Shown here: positions 25,719 through 35,635 of the stretch, piece by piece
How positions within the stretch are numbered: the stretch's first letter is position 1
Layout of the letters: every line of letters starts with the position of its first letter
Source: CBDAPE01 sp965198325
GTDB lineage: Bacteria > Pseudomonadota > Alphaproteobacteria > UBA828 > JAPUJA01
NCBI GenBank assembly: GCA_965198325.1
Contig: CBDAPE010000017.1
Location: 558,001-622,000 of the forward strand
Length of the DNA: 64,000 nucleotides
Reading direction: 5' to 3'
Notes under the pieces: model-generated
Database searches by the model: none
What the model was told of the DNA's origin: nothing
The model's input: only the letters and a program-made list of their open reading frames with translations
Position numbers and translations under genes: made by a program

Positions 25719-26819
25719 ATGCCCGAGGCCGGCAACCTAATCGCCGGGATGGCGGAGCGGCTGTTTCGCGATCTCGCCGATCCGCAATCCGTCAACGCGG
25801 CGACCGACGACCGCTGGCGAGACGGGCTCTGGGCCGCGCTGGAAGAGACCGAACTGACCCGCGCATGGGTCGGCGAAGCGCAAGGCGGGGCCGGCGCGAA
25901 CGCCCGGGACGTCATGGGTCTCGCCCATCTTTGCGGCCGCTTCGCCTTGCCCGTGCCCCTGATCGAGACTCTGCTCGCCGGCCGCCTCCTCTCGCTGGCC
26001 GGCCTTGTCCCCCCGCCGGGCGCCACGACGATTGCGCCTGCGAACCTGAAGGCGACGGTGACCTATGCCGAGGCGTCCGGCTTGACGGGTTCAGTGGGCG
26101 TCGTCCCGTTCGGGGGCGCGGTCGAGTGGCTGGCGGTCGAGGCCGCGGACGAAGCGGCTCGGGCCGTCATCTGCCTCGTTCCGGCGTCCGCCGTCACCGT
26201 CGAGCCGGGGACCAGCCTGAGTGGTGAAGCGCAGGGGACGGTCGAACTCGACGGCGTGCGGCCCGAAACCGTCGGCATTCTGCCTGCGACCGTTTCGCCG
26301 GGCATGCTGGCGCTTGCCGGGGCGGCTTTGCGCGCAGGCCAGATGGCCGGGTCGCTCGAGGCGCTGGTCGAGATTACGACGTCGTACGCGGGCGAGCGGG
26401 TCGCGTTCGGGCGGCCGATCGCGAAATTTCAGGCGATCCAGCACGCGCTCGCGCGTCTCGCCGGCGAGAGCGCGGCTGCAGCGATGGCCGCGGCGAGCTG
26501 TGCCTGGGCCCTGGAGGATAACGACGGCGAGCGCGAAGCGGCCATCCTGCCCGTGGCAGCCGCGAAGATCCGGGTCGGCGAGGCGGCTTCGCTCGGAGCG
26601 GGCATCGCCCACCAGACGTTCGGCGCTCTGGGCTTCACCCGCGAGCATATCCTGCATCGATTCACCCATCGCCTGTGGGTCTGGCGGGACGATTTCGGCA
26701 GCGAGGCGGAATGGGCGCACCGGCTGGGCCGGGGGATGCTGGCCCGGGGTGTAGACGCCTACTGGCCGGTTCTGGCAGACGAGTCCGGCCCGCCGATCGT
26801 CGAAGGCGGGGTGCCGTGA
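25719..26819 (+). CDS. Acyl-CoA dehydrogenase, probable non-catalytic (FAD-contributing) subunit
   Basis: A 366-residue acyl-CoA dehydrogenase-fold protein, 5 bp after the hydratase gene. The C-terminal FAD-binding helix block is clear (SYAGERVAFGRPIAKFQAIQ), but the region that carries the catalytic Glu in typical enzymes reads ALRAGQMAGSLEALVEI and shows no obvious base. The following gene encodes a second subunit with an overlapping start. The pair resembles alpha2beta2 heterotetrameric dehydrogenases (ChsE type), in which one chain supplies part of the FAD site and the other the catalytic base. That pairing is inference. Confidence 0.85.
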   Translation: MPEAGNLIAGMAERLFRDLADPQSVNAATDDRWRDGLWAALEETELTRAWVGEAQGGAGANARDVMGLAHLCGRFALPVPLIETLLAGRLLSLAGLVPPPGATTIAPANLKATVTYAEASGLTGSVGVVPFGGAVEWLAVEAADEAARAVICLVPASAVTVEPGTSLSGEAQGTVELDGVRPETVGILPATVSPGMLALAGAALRAGQMAGSLEALVEITTSYAGERVAFGRPIAKFQAIQHALARLAGESAAAAMAAASCAWALEDNDGEREAAILPVAAAKIRVGEAASLGAGIAHQTFGALGFTREHILHRFTHRLWVWRDDFGSEAEWAHRLGRGMLARGVDAYWPVLADESGPPIVEGGVP

Positions 26820-27976
26820 CCGCCGCGCTCGTCTTCGAACCCCCCCCCGCGCACCCCGCCACCCGGGCCCTGCGCGCCGAGGTTCGTGCGTTCCTCGCCG
26901 AAGAGGTGCCCGGAGGTGTCTTCGGTCCGAAATTCGGTGCTGGAACCTCCCGTTTCGACCCGGCCTTCAGCCGCCGGATGGGTGAGCGGGGCTGGATCGG
27001 CATGACTTGGCCGAAGAAGTATGGCGGCCACGAGCGAAGCTACCTCGAGCGTTATGCGGTGCTTGAGGAATGCTTCGTCGCCAATGCGCCGCTGTGGTTT
27101 CACTTCATCGCCGACCGCCAGAGCGGGCCGGTGCTGCTCAAACATGCGGCCGAACCCATCAAGCAGGCGCTGCTTCCGCGTATCGCCCGGGGTGAGCTGT
27201 GCTTCTGCATCGGAATGAGCGAGCCGGATTCCGGTAGCGATCTGTTTGCAGCCAAAGCGGCGGCGCGGCGGACCAACGACGGGTGGCGGCTCCGGGGAAC
27301 AAAATTGTGGACCAGTCACGCGCATCGGGCCGACTACATGATCGGTGTTTTCCGAACCTCGCCGCGCGCCGACGACGACCGCCGCTTCGGGCTCAGTCAG
27401 TTTCTGATCGACATGCGCTCGCCCGGGATCACGACGCGGCCCGTGCTTCACCCCGGCGGCCGGCACGAGTTCAACGAGGTCGTCTTCGACGACGTCGATC
27501 TGCCCGCCGATCATCTGCTGGGCGAGGCCGACATGGCGTGGCGTCAACTTACCAGCGAGCTCGCCTTCGAGCGCAGCGGGCCCGAGCGTTTTCTCGAGAC
27601 CTATCCGGTCTTACGCGCGCTCGTTGCGCTGGCGGCCGAAAATCCCGACGCCCGCGCCGCCGAGGCCATCGGCCGTCTGACGGCCCAGCTCCATACCCTT
27701 CGCCAGATGTCGCTCTCGGTCGCGGCTCGCCTTTCCGCGGGGGAGGAACCGGTTCTCGAAGCCGCCGTCGTCAAGGAGGTCGGCACAGTGTGGGAACAGG
27801 CCCTGCCCGGCATCGCGCGCGATCTCGCCGCCTTGATCGAGACCGGCGGCGCGGCCCGTGATGAGTTCGAGACGGCGCTGCGCTCGACGACGTTGATAGC
27901 GCCCAAGCTCACCATTCAGGGCGGCACCATTGAAATTCTGCGGGGTATCATCGCCCGTGGCCTCGGTCTGCGCTGA
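26816..27976 (+). CDS. Acyl-CoA dehydrogenase, probable catalytic subunit
   Basis: A 386-residue acyl-CoA dehydrogenase starting at a GTG that overlaps the previous stop (GTGA), so the two are coupled. It shows MTWPKKYGGHERSYLERYAV, the FAD/substrate segment FCIGMSEPDSGSDLFAAKAA, GTKLWTSHAHRADYM, and FERSGPERFLETY with the expected catalytic Glu. The C-terminus LIAPKLTIQGGTIEILRGII is standard. The substrate acyl group is unknown. Confidence 0.92.
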   Translation: MTAALVFEPPPAHPATRALRAEVRAFLAEEVPGGVFGPKFGAGTSRFDPAFSRRMGERGWIGMTWPKKYGGHERSYLERYAVLEECFVANAPLWFHFIADRQSGPVLLKHAAEPIKQALLPRIARGELCFCIGMSEPDSGSDLFAAKAAARRTNDGWRLRGTKLWTSHAHRADYMIGVFRTSPRADDDRRFGLSQFLIDMRSPGITTRPVLHPGGRHEFNEVVFDDVDLPADHLLGEADMAWRQLTSELAFERSGPERFLETYPVLRALVALAAENPDARAAEAIGRLTAQLHTLRQMSLSVAARLSAGEEPVLEAAVVKEVGTVWEQALPGIARDLAALIETGGAARDEFETALRSTTLIAPKLTIQGGTIEILRGIIARGLGLR

Positions 27977-27991
27977 CCCAGACTCTGCGCG

Positions 27992-30142
27992 ATGCCAGAT
28001 CTCACCAAGCTTCTCAAGCCCCGCTCCGTCGCGGTCATCGGCGCGTCGAACGATACGGAAATTCCCCGGGGCCGGTTGATGACCACGATCTACCGCCACG
28101 GGTTTACCGGCCCGATCTACCCGGTCAGTCGGTCGGCGAGCGAGATCATGGGGCGTCACGCCTTTGCCCATGTCCACGACCTGCCCGAGCCCGTTGATCT
28201 CGCGGTTCTGCTGGTCCCCGCCGACGCCGTAACGGCCGTGCTCGAGGATTGTGCGCAAGCCGGCATTCCAGCCGCGGTCGTCATCGCGTCGGGATTCTCC
28301 GAGGAAGGCGGCGCGGCAGCCGAGGCCCGCCAGCAAGCGCTCCGCGATGTGGCGGTCCGTCACGGCCTCGCCGTCATGGGCCCCAACAGCGAGGGGTTCG
28401 CCGATTTCACGACGGGCCTGGCGGCGACCTTCAGCCCGGTCACGGAGAACTTGGAGCCGCCCCTGCCTCATGCCGTGCCCGAGGCGGGGCGCATCAGCGT
28501 GCTGGCCCAGAGCGGTGCGCTCGGATTCGGTCTCGTCGACAACGCGCTTGCCAAGGGTCTACCTATCGCTCGGATCATCTCGACCGGCAACGAAGCCAGC
28601 CTCGATATGATCGATTATCTCGACCATCTGCTGGCCGAGGGCGATACGGACGTCTTCCTCCTGTATCTGGAGGCTGTCCGCCGTCCGGCTGCGTTTGCGG
28701 CGTTCGCGCGAAACGCGCTGGCGGCGAGCAAGCCCGTCGTCGCGATCAAGCTGGGCCGCTCCGAGGTCGGCTGCCGCGCCGCCGTCTCGCACACGGGCGC
28801 GGTGGCCGGCTCGCTCGCGGGATGGAATGCGTTGTGCTGGCGCTACGGCATTCACCAGGCGGTGGACCTCGACGAGGCGGTCGACCTCGCGTCGTGCTTC
28901 GCGCGCCATCAAGGCCGCCTGCCCCGGGGCCGGCGCGTCGGCATCATCTCAGCGAGCGGCGGTGCCGGCGCCTGGATGGCGGACGGTTGCGTCGAACAGG
29001 GTCTCGAGATGCCCGCGCTCGACCAGCCGTCGCGCGATGCGATCGACGCGCTGCTGCCGAGCTACGGGTCATCGGCCAACCCGGTCGACACGACGGCCCA
29101 GGTGATCCGCCAGAAGAGCTATTCGCGGTTCTGCGAAATCCTTGGCTCGTCGCCCGCCGTCGACAGCGTGATCGCGGTCTGCACGTCGCGCTCCACGGCA
29201 ACGCTCGGCCTCGAGACCGGCGCTCTCGAAAATCTCGGCCGGACGCTGTCGAAACCGCTCCTCTTCTGGTCCTATACGTCGCCCGCACCTGACGCGATCG
29301 AAATTTTCAAGGCCGCGGGTCTTCCCGTGACGACGAGCCTGCGCAACGCCGCCCGGTCCGTCGCGGCCTTGGCCGACCACGCCGAGGCCCGGGCGCGTCA
29401 CGACGCGGCGGCGAAACTCCCGACACCGGCCCTCGATCCGAGCGTGCGCGAACGCGTGGCGGACGGCCTGAAGCGTGGCCGGCCGATCCTCTGCGAAATC
29501 GACGCGATAACCCTGCTCGCGGAATACGGCGTCCGGAGCGCGCCCGGTGATCTCGTCACCAACGGCCGGGCGGCCGCCAACGTCCTACGCGAGCTGGGTG
29601 CGCGCGCGGCCATGAAGATCCAGTCTCCCGACATCGCCCACAAGAGCGAAGCCGGCGGCGTCGTTCTCGGAGTCGGGACACCCGAAGCGGCTGAAGTCGC
29701 ATTCGCCGATATCATGGCAAACGCCCGGGCCTTTCGGCCGGACGCCGATGTTCGCGGCGTGCTCGTTCAACCCATGGCGCCCCCGGGCATCGAGGTCATT
29801 CTGGGCGCGACCGTGGACGCGGATTACGGCCCGCTCCTCATGGTCGGGCTTGGGGGCGTCTTCGTCGAGATCTACCGCGATATTGCGGTTGCGCCCGCGC
29901 CGCTCGACCCGATCCATGCCCGCAACCTGCTCGAAAAGCTCGCGGGCTGGCCCGTCCTGAAGGGCGCGCGCGGGGCTGCCCCGGCGGACGTCGACGCCCT
30001 GATCGATCTGATCGTGCGGCTCTCCAACTTCGCCGCCGACCACACCGACGGCTTTGTCGAACTCGACCTCAACCCGGTGATCGTGCACCCACAAGGCGAG
30101 GGCGTGAGCGTCGCCGATGCGCTGATCGCCTGCTCCGGGTGA
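27992..30142 (+). CDS. NDP-forming acyl-CoA ligase (fused alpha/beta, acetate-CoA ligase family)
   Basis: A 716-residue protein with a CoA-binding Rossmann domain (LKPRSVAVIGASNDTEIPRG, MGPNSEGFADF), ligase-CoA domain (VLAQSGALGFGLVDNAL, then the phosphohistidine segment AAVSHTGAVAGSLAGW) and a C-terminal ATP-grasp domain (AAMKIQSPDIAHKSEAGGVV, GVLVQPMAPPGIEVILG). Such enzymes interconvert acyl-CoA, ADP and acid plus ATP. Sixteen bases after the dehydrogenase gene, it probably activates the acid entering this CoA pathway. Confidence 0.92.
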   Translation: MPDLTKLLKPRSVAVIGASNDTEIPRGRLMTTIYRHGFTGPIYPVSRSASEIMGRHAFAHVHDLPEPVDLAVLLVPADAVTAVLEDCAQAGIPAAVVIASGFSEEGGAAAEARQQALRDVAVRHGLAVMGPNSEGFADFTTGLAATFSPVTENLEPPLPHAVPEAGRISVLAQSGALGFGLVDNALAKGLPIARIISTGNEASLDMIDYLDHLLAEGDTDVFLLYLEAVRRPAAFAAFARNALAASKPVVAIKLGRSEVGCRAAVSHTGAVAGSLAGWNALCWRYGIHQAVDLDEAVDLASCFARHQGRLPRGRRVGIISASGGAGAWMADGCVEQGLEMPALDQPSRDAIDALLPSYGSSANPVDTTAQVIRQKSYSRFCEILGSSPAVDSVIAVCTSRSTATLGLETGALENLGRTLSKPLLFWSYTSPAPDAIEIFKAAGLPVTTSLRNAARSVAALADHAEARARHDAAAKLPTPALDPSVRERVADGLKRGRPILCEIDAITLLAEYGVRSAPGDLVTNGRAAANVLRELGARAAMKIQSPDIAHKSEAGGVVLGVGTPEAAEVAFADIMANARAFRPDADVRGVLVQPMAPPGIEVILGATVDADYGPLLMVGLGGVFVEIYRDIAVAPAPLDPIHARNLLEKLAGWPVLKGARGAAPADVDALIDLIVRLSNFAADHTDGFVELDLNPVIVHPQGEGVSVADALIACSG

Positions 30143-30230
30143 GGCGAAGACGCTAACGGGCTGCGACGTTATGATGGGATGATCCATTCGCCCCGATCGG
30201 CTCGGAGCTCAATCTAAGAGGGGACCCGGG

Positions 30231-32961
30231 ATGTCAGACGCCAAGTCGCCATTTCACCGCGGCGAGACGGAAATCCAGTCCCGGCTCGGCATTCAGGAGA
30301 CGATCGAGAAGCTCGGACGACGGATGATTCGCGATCGCATCCCGCAAAAGAATCTCGACTTCTTCGCCCGGCTTCCGCTCCTGACGATCGGCTCGGTGGA
30401 TGAGTCCGGCCGCCCCTGGGCGTCGGTCCTCGCCGGGAAACCCGGGTTCGTCCGGGCAACCGATGACCGAACGCTCGCGGTAAGGGCGCGGCCGGTTTAC
30501 GGCGATCCGCTGAACAAAACACTAAGTTCCGGTGCGGACATCGGTGCCCTCGGGCTCGACTTCGAGACCCGCGGCCGGTTCCGGGTGAATGGGATGATCG
30601 GTCACAGCGCGGAGGACGGATTCGAGCTTCACGTGAGGCAGGCCTTTCCCAATTGCCCACAATACATCCAGGCCCGGGGCTCCGAGTTCGGCGGCGACAT
30701 CGAGGCCGCCGGCGAGAAGCGGGCGGTCCGCCGTGGGGACACTCTGAACCGGGCCGAGGCCGCTTTGATCGCCGCGTCGGACACCCTGTTTATCGCCAGC
30801 CAGTTCTCCGAGGGCGATGCCTGGAGCCGCAGGGTCGATGTGTCCCACCGAGGTGGCAAGCCCGGGTTCGTCATCGTGGCCCACCAAAGCCTTTTGTTGT
30901 TTCCGGACTACGCCGGCAACTGCATGTTCTCGACCCTGGGTAACATTCAGGTGGACCCGCGGTGCGGCCTTCTGTTTATCGATTTCGATAGCGGAAACCT
31001 CCTCCAGCTCACCGGCGAGGCCGAGATTCTGTGGGAGCCGGAGCATGTCGGCCGGCTTCCCGGTGCCGAGCGAGTGCTCTCCTTTCAGGTCGACGAAACG
31101 ATTCACGTCGAAGAAGCCCTGCCCATGACCTGGAATTTTCAGGGGTCCCATCCTGTCATCGAGGGGCTGGAGAGCGACGGGACAGACGAGCCGGTGCCGG
31201 AGCCGCGAACGCCGGTGAGCCTCAAGTCGATCAACGTTTCCTTGCCCAAGGAGGTTCCCCACGAGGGCAAGACCGTGACCACCGGAATTTTCAAGGACAG
31301 GGTCGAGGGCCGCGTCATGCTGCACCGCCTCAACCTGGAGGGAGACGGCCAGGCGGACCTGTGGGGCCACGGCGGCGCATTTCGCGCGGTGTATGCCTAT
31401 TCCCATGAGAATTACGACTACTGGGCGGGCGAGCTCGGGCGCGATGATTCCGCCATCGGCCAGTTCGGCGAGAACTTTACGGTCGAGGGCATGCTCGACG
31501 ACGAGGTCTGCGTCGGCGACGTGTTCCGTATCGGCGGTGCCCTGGTCGAAATCAGCCAACCCCGCATTCCCTGCTACAAGCTGGCGCTCAAGATGGCCAT
31601 CGAGGGTTTCCAGAACCGGTTTCTCGAAAGCGGCCGGGTGGGATTCTATTTCCGCGTCCTCGAGGACGGCGAGGTCGGCGCGGGCGACGACATCGTGCTC
31701 GTCAGGCGGGACCCGCGCCGCATGACCGTCCGGCAGGTCAGCAACCTGCTGTATTTCGACAAGGACGACCTGGACGCGGCGAGAGAGGCCCTGCATATCC
31801 CGGCGCTTTCGCACGGCTGGAAGGGTTCGTTTGCGGAGCGGCTGGCGAAAGCGGAGACACCGGCCGAAGACCGCAAGGGGCTGCGCAGTTTCGTCGTCGA
31901 GCGAAAGGAGCCGGAAAGCGAGACCATCACGTCGTTTTATCTGGCGCCCGACGACGGCGTGCCGCTGGCAGAATTCCTGCCGGGGCAGTTCCTGACGCTG
32001 GAACTCGATATTCCGGGCCAGCCAGGGCCGGTAATCCGCACCTATTCGCTCTCCGACGGTCCCCATCCCGGTTACTACCGCCTGAGCATAAAGCGCGAGC
32101 CCGCCCCGGTGGGCGAGCCCGACCTGCCGGCGGGGCTGTCGTCGAGCTATTTCCATGACCAGGTCGAGGTCGGAGCCACGCTCAGAGTCGGGGCGCCGCG
32201 CGGCAAGTTCCATCTCGATCCGGACGGCGAGCGGGCGGTCGTGCTGCTGAGCGCCGGCGTCGGCTTGACCCCGATGATCAGCATGCTCAACACCATCGTC
32301 CAAAGCGGCGCTTCGCGGCCTGTTTGGTTCGTTCACGGCGCCCACAACGGCCGGGAGCATGCAATGGGCGCCCACCTGCGCCGTCTCGCCGGGGAGAACG
32401 ATAACGTTCACGTCCATATCCGTTACAGCCAGCCCGACACGGACGACATCGAGGGCCGCGATTACGACGGCCATGGCCGGGTCGATATGGCCGTGTTGAA
32501 ACAGGTTCTCCCCTTTGACGATTACGACTTCTTCATCTGCGGGCCGACACCGTTCATGCGCTCGCTTTACTGCGGCCTGCTTTCCGTAGGCATGACGGAA
32601 TCCCGCATTCACTACGAGTTGTTTCGGTCCGGGCTCGATGCTGACGGAAGACGCCAAACCCGCCGGCACCGTCGAGCTGCCGACTGCCGAGGCGGAGCTT
32701 ACGGGCGGGGCGCAGGTGACATTCGCGCGCTCGGGCGTGACCGCCAGCTGGGACCCGGCCTGCGAGAGCATCCTGGATCTGGCCGAGCGCCAGGGTTTGA
32801 GCCCGGCCTATAGCTGCCGGTCGGGGAACTGCCACACCTGCGTGTGCGACCTGACCGAAGGCGACGTCGAATATCCGGACGAGCCCCTGGACCCGCCGGG
32901 GCCGGGCCAGGTCCTGATCTGCAGTGCGACGCCCAAAACCGACATCGTGCTCGACGTCTAA
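30231..32961 (+). pseudogene. PNPOx-like / MOSC / ferredoxin reductase / [2Fe-2S] ferredoxin fusion, single-base frameshift
   Basis: One long gene. Residues ~1-320 form a pyridoxamine-phosphate-oxidase-like flavin domain (FFARLPLLTIGSVDESGRPW). Residues ~330-500 are a MOSC domain with its cysteine (ISQPRIPCYKLALKM), and ~550-800 an FAD/NAD reductase (FLPGQFLTLELDI, VIRTYSLSDGPH, VLLSAGVGLTPMISML, FFICGPTPFMRSL). At about 32622 the frame breaks in TTGTTTCGG; removing one T restores ELFGPGSMLTED and continues into a plant-type ferredoxin domain (YSCRSGNCHTCVCDLTEG, later LICSA) ending at 32961. It could be an assembly error, a pseudogene, or a split reductase plus ferredoxin. A Rieske oxygenase follows and might receive its electrons. 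Confidence 0.85.
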
Positions 32962-33128
32962 CGGTGGACCGGATGAGCGCAGTCGTCATTCTTGAGGCCG
33001 GTGACCGTGCGCAGGCAGGGCAAGGGCGTCGCCGTCGGACGCGTCGACCGATTGGGCTTACGCTTGACCAGACTCCAACCTGAGCCTAGCCTTAAGATGC
33101 GGCATTTCCGCAACCGGAGATCGCAGCC

Positions 33129-34262
33129 ATGACCGTCGTCCAATTCGAGCAGCCCGGAGGTGCGCCCGTCGTCGAAGACGCGAGCCGCTCCCATGTGCTC
33201 AGCCCGCGCTATTACACGGACCCCGCGGTGTTCGCCTGGGAGCAGGACAATATTTTTGCCAAGTCATGGGCTTACGCAGGCCATATGAGCCAGCTGCCCA
33301 AGCCCGGCAGTGTCTTTCCCTGCGAGATCGCCGGCGAACCGATCATCGTGGCGCGCACCGCCAAGGACGAGATCAAGGCGTTCTACAACGTCTGTGCCCA
33401 TCGGGCGGCACGGATCGTCGACGAGCCGGTCTGCGCGAAGTCGCTCCAGTGCCCCTATCACGGCTGGGTCTACAACCTCGACGGCAAGCTGAAGACCGCG
33501 CGGCGCACCAACCGCACGCCGGGCTTCGAGAAGACGGGCATACACCTGCCCACCGTAAGCGTCGAGGTCATGGAGTCGTTCATCTATGTCAATCTCGATA
33601 TCGCTGCGGCGCCCATGGGCGAGACCGTGGGGCCGATGTTCGAGGACATCCGCAAGTTCAAGATCGACGTCGGCGCGCTCAAGCCGTTGCGCCAGGACAG
33701 CTATACCGTGCACGCAAACTGGAAGGTGGTCGTCGACAATTTTGTCGAGTCCTACCATACTGAAATCGCGCACCCGGCTTACGTCGGCGGTGCGAACTGG
33801 AAAGAGGCATATATCGAATCCCATGAGTGGTACACCCTGATGGGTGGCCCCGATACCGAGGGAAATCTTGAGCCCCTACGCCAGGCCGGCAAGCTCCACG
33901 TGACCGAGAACCGCTACCACCTCGGCTGGCCCAACATTACCTACCTGTTCTATCCCGGCCCGCCCAACATCTTCGTCTGGGAGCTTCTGCCCGTCTCGAC
34001 CGACGAGACCCTGTTCAGGCGCAACAGCTTCTTCGAGACCGACGAGGTAGACGCCGAGCGTGAAGCCCAGTTCGAAATGGACGACCTGCTGACCAAGGAG
34101 GACATCGGGCTCGTCGAGCGAGCCTGGACGGGACTCAAATCCCGGGGCTTTCAGGGCCAGGGCCGCTACATCCTGAACGATCAGATGACCAACCAGAGCG
34201 AGGTCGCTGTCCACACCTTTCACCGCAAGTGCCAGCAGCTCTACGACGCCGCCGGGCTCTAA
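33129..34262 (+). CDS. Rieske aromatic-ring-hydroxylating-type oxygenase, alpha subunit
   Basis: A 377-residue Rieske non-heme iron oxygenase. The [2Fe-2S] motif is CAHRAARI followed by CPYHGWVYNLDG; the mononuclear iron site is in NFVESYHTEIAH (H-x4-H). It is only distantly similar to the three tandem paralogues at 35.6-39.3 kb. It follows the reductase/ferredoxin fusion by 167 bp on the same strand, a plausible electron-transfer pair. Substrate unknown; quaternary-amine or aromatic substrates are both possible for this class. Confidence 0.92.
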   Translation: MTVVQFEQPGGAPVVEDASRSHVLSPRYYTDPAVFAWEQDNIFAKSWAYAGHMSQLPKPGSVFPCEIAGEPIIVARTAKDEIKAFYNVCAHRAARIVDEPVCAKSLQCPYHGWVYNLDGKLKTARRTNRTPGFEKTGIHLPTVSVEVMESFIYVNLDIAAAPMGETVGPMFEDIRKFKIDVGALKPLRQDSYTVHANWKVVVDNFVESYHTEIAHPAYVGGANWKEAYIESHEWYTLMGGPDTEGNLEPLRQAGKLHVTENRYHLGWPNITYLFYPGPPNIFVWELLPVSTDETLFRRNSFFETDEVDAEREAQFEMDDLLTKEDIGLVERAWTGLKSRGFQGQGRYILNDQMTNQSEVAVHTFHRKCQQLYDAAGL

Positions 34263-34317
34263 GGCCCGCGGTCATCGCTCACGAAAACGAATCGGATCGA
34301 GGCGGAGAGCGGAGCGT

Positions 34318-35595
34318 TTACTCCGCAGCTTCCCGCGCCGCAAAGCGGCGGGCGCGCGGCTCTTTGTGGAAGCGGCCGTCGAGCATGATGGCGGCGAGGT
34401 TGTCCCGGTCCTCCAGCACGCGCAAGTCCGCCAGCGGATCGCCGTCGACCAGCAAGAGGTCGGCGAGATAGCCCTTCCTGATCCGGCCCATGGGCTCGCC
34501 GGCGAAGGCTTCGCCGCCGTAGGCGGTCGCCGCGCGCAGAACCTCCCAGTTCGACATGCCGAACAGATCGACCATGAGTTGCAGATCCCGGCAGTCGGAG
34601 CCGTGGGGCGTCCAGGCGATGCCGTAATCGCCGAACGGCACAACCTTGACCCCCGCCTTGTGAAGTTTGGGGATGACGATCTTGGCCGCTTCGACCTCTC
34701 GGACCAGACCCATCGTCTCGGCCATCTCGGGTGTCAGGCCCCAGCGCTCGCCCTCGTGGATCGCGAAGTAGCGCACGCCGATCGCGGGCGATACGTAATG
34801 CTTGTCCTTGACCTTGGCCAGCGCCTCGACGGTCGCGTCCGTGCAGTACGACGCGTGGTAGATGAATTCGACGCCGTACTTGATGCAGGCGCGCACCGAG
34901 GCGTCCGTATGGGCGTGGGCTGCGAGCCGGCGGCCCATGCCGAGGGTCGTCTCGCAGATCGCGCGCAGCTCGTCCTCGGTGATCGGATCGACGGCGCTGC
35001 TCACGCCCGGATAGCCGAACGCGTCGCCCGAGATGATGAACTTCACGATGTCCACACCCTCGCCGATGAGCCAGCGGATGGTCCGGCGGAACTCTTCCGC
35101 GCCGTTACAGCAGATCCCCGCCGCGGGCTTGTCCACGCCGGGCCGCCGGCTGTCGGCAAAGCCGCCCGTGATCGTCAGCTCGGGCGTGGTTGCGCGCATC
35201 CGGGGGCCGGGGATATGACCGGCGTCGATCATGTTGCGCACGGCAATGTCGAGCCGGGGTTTCGAAGCCGCCGCGCTGACGAAGGCCGTGAACCCGGAAT
35301 CGAGCAGCAGCCTGACATTGGCGGCGCTGCGGATGGCGTGCTCCTCGGCGGGCAGGTCGCCCAGTTCCTGGATGTCGGCATAGTTGGTGAACGACGGATG
35401 GCAGTGGGTGTTGACCAGCCCCGGCATGAGGGTCATGCCCTCGCCGTCGATCAGCGCCGCGCCGTCGCGCGAGACCGGCTCGCCCTTCTTCGCGACCGCC
35501 GCGATCCGGTTTCCCTCGATGCGCACCTCGCCCGGGCTCGCCTTGCGGCTGGTGCCGTCGAAGATGCGTACATTGCTAAAGACTGTATTCGTCAT
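34318..35595 (-). CDS. Metal-dependent amidohydrolase family protein
   Basis: A 425-residue amidohydrolase: the first metal site NTHCHPSF, a likely carboxylated lysine in VDIVKFIISGDAFG, AAHAHTDASVRACI, FIYHASYCTD and VVPFGDYGIAWTPHGSD, with the C-terminal beta-sandwich closing GRIRKGYLADLLLVDGDPL. Enzymes of this imidazolonepropionase/prolidase-like branch hydrolyse C-N bonds. It follows a Rieske oxygenase gene (35636) by 40 bp on the same strand, so it is probably the last gene of that four-gene minus-strand operon. Confidence 0.92.
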   Translation of the reverse strand: MTNTVFSNVRIFDGTSRKASPGEVRIEGNRIAAVAKKGEPVSRDGAALIDGEGMTLMPGLVNTHCHPSFTNYADIQELGDLPAEEHAIRSAANVRLLLDSGFTAFVSAAASKPRLDIAVRNMIDAGHIPGPRMRATTPELTITGGFADSRRPGVDKPAAGICCNGAEEFRRTIRWLIGEGVDIVKFIISGDAFGYPGVSSAVDPITEDELRAICETTLGMGRRLAAHAHTDASVRACIKYGVEFIYHASYCTDATVEALAKVKDKHYVSPAIGVRYFAIHEGERWGLTPEMAETMGLVREVEAAKIVIPKLHKAGVKVVPFGDYGIAWTPHGSDCRDLQLMVDLFGMSNWEVLRAATAYGGEAFAGEPMGRIRKGYLADLLLVDGDPLADLRVLEDRDNLAAIMLDGRFHKEPRARRFAAREAAE

Positions 35596-35635
35596 GGCGG
35601 CTTCCTCCTGAAACCTGTGTTTGTCCGACTGTCCG

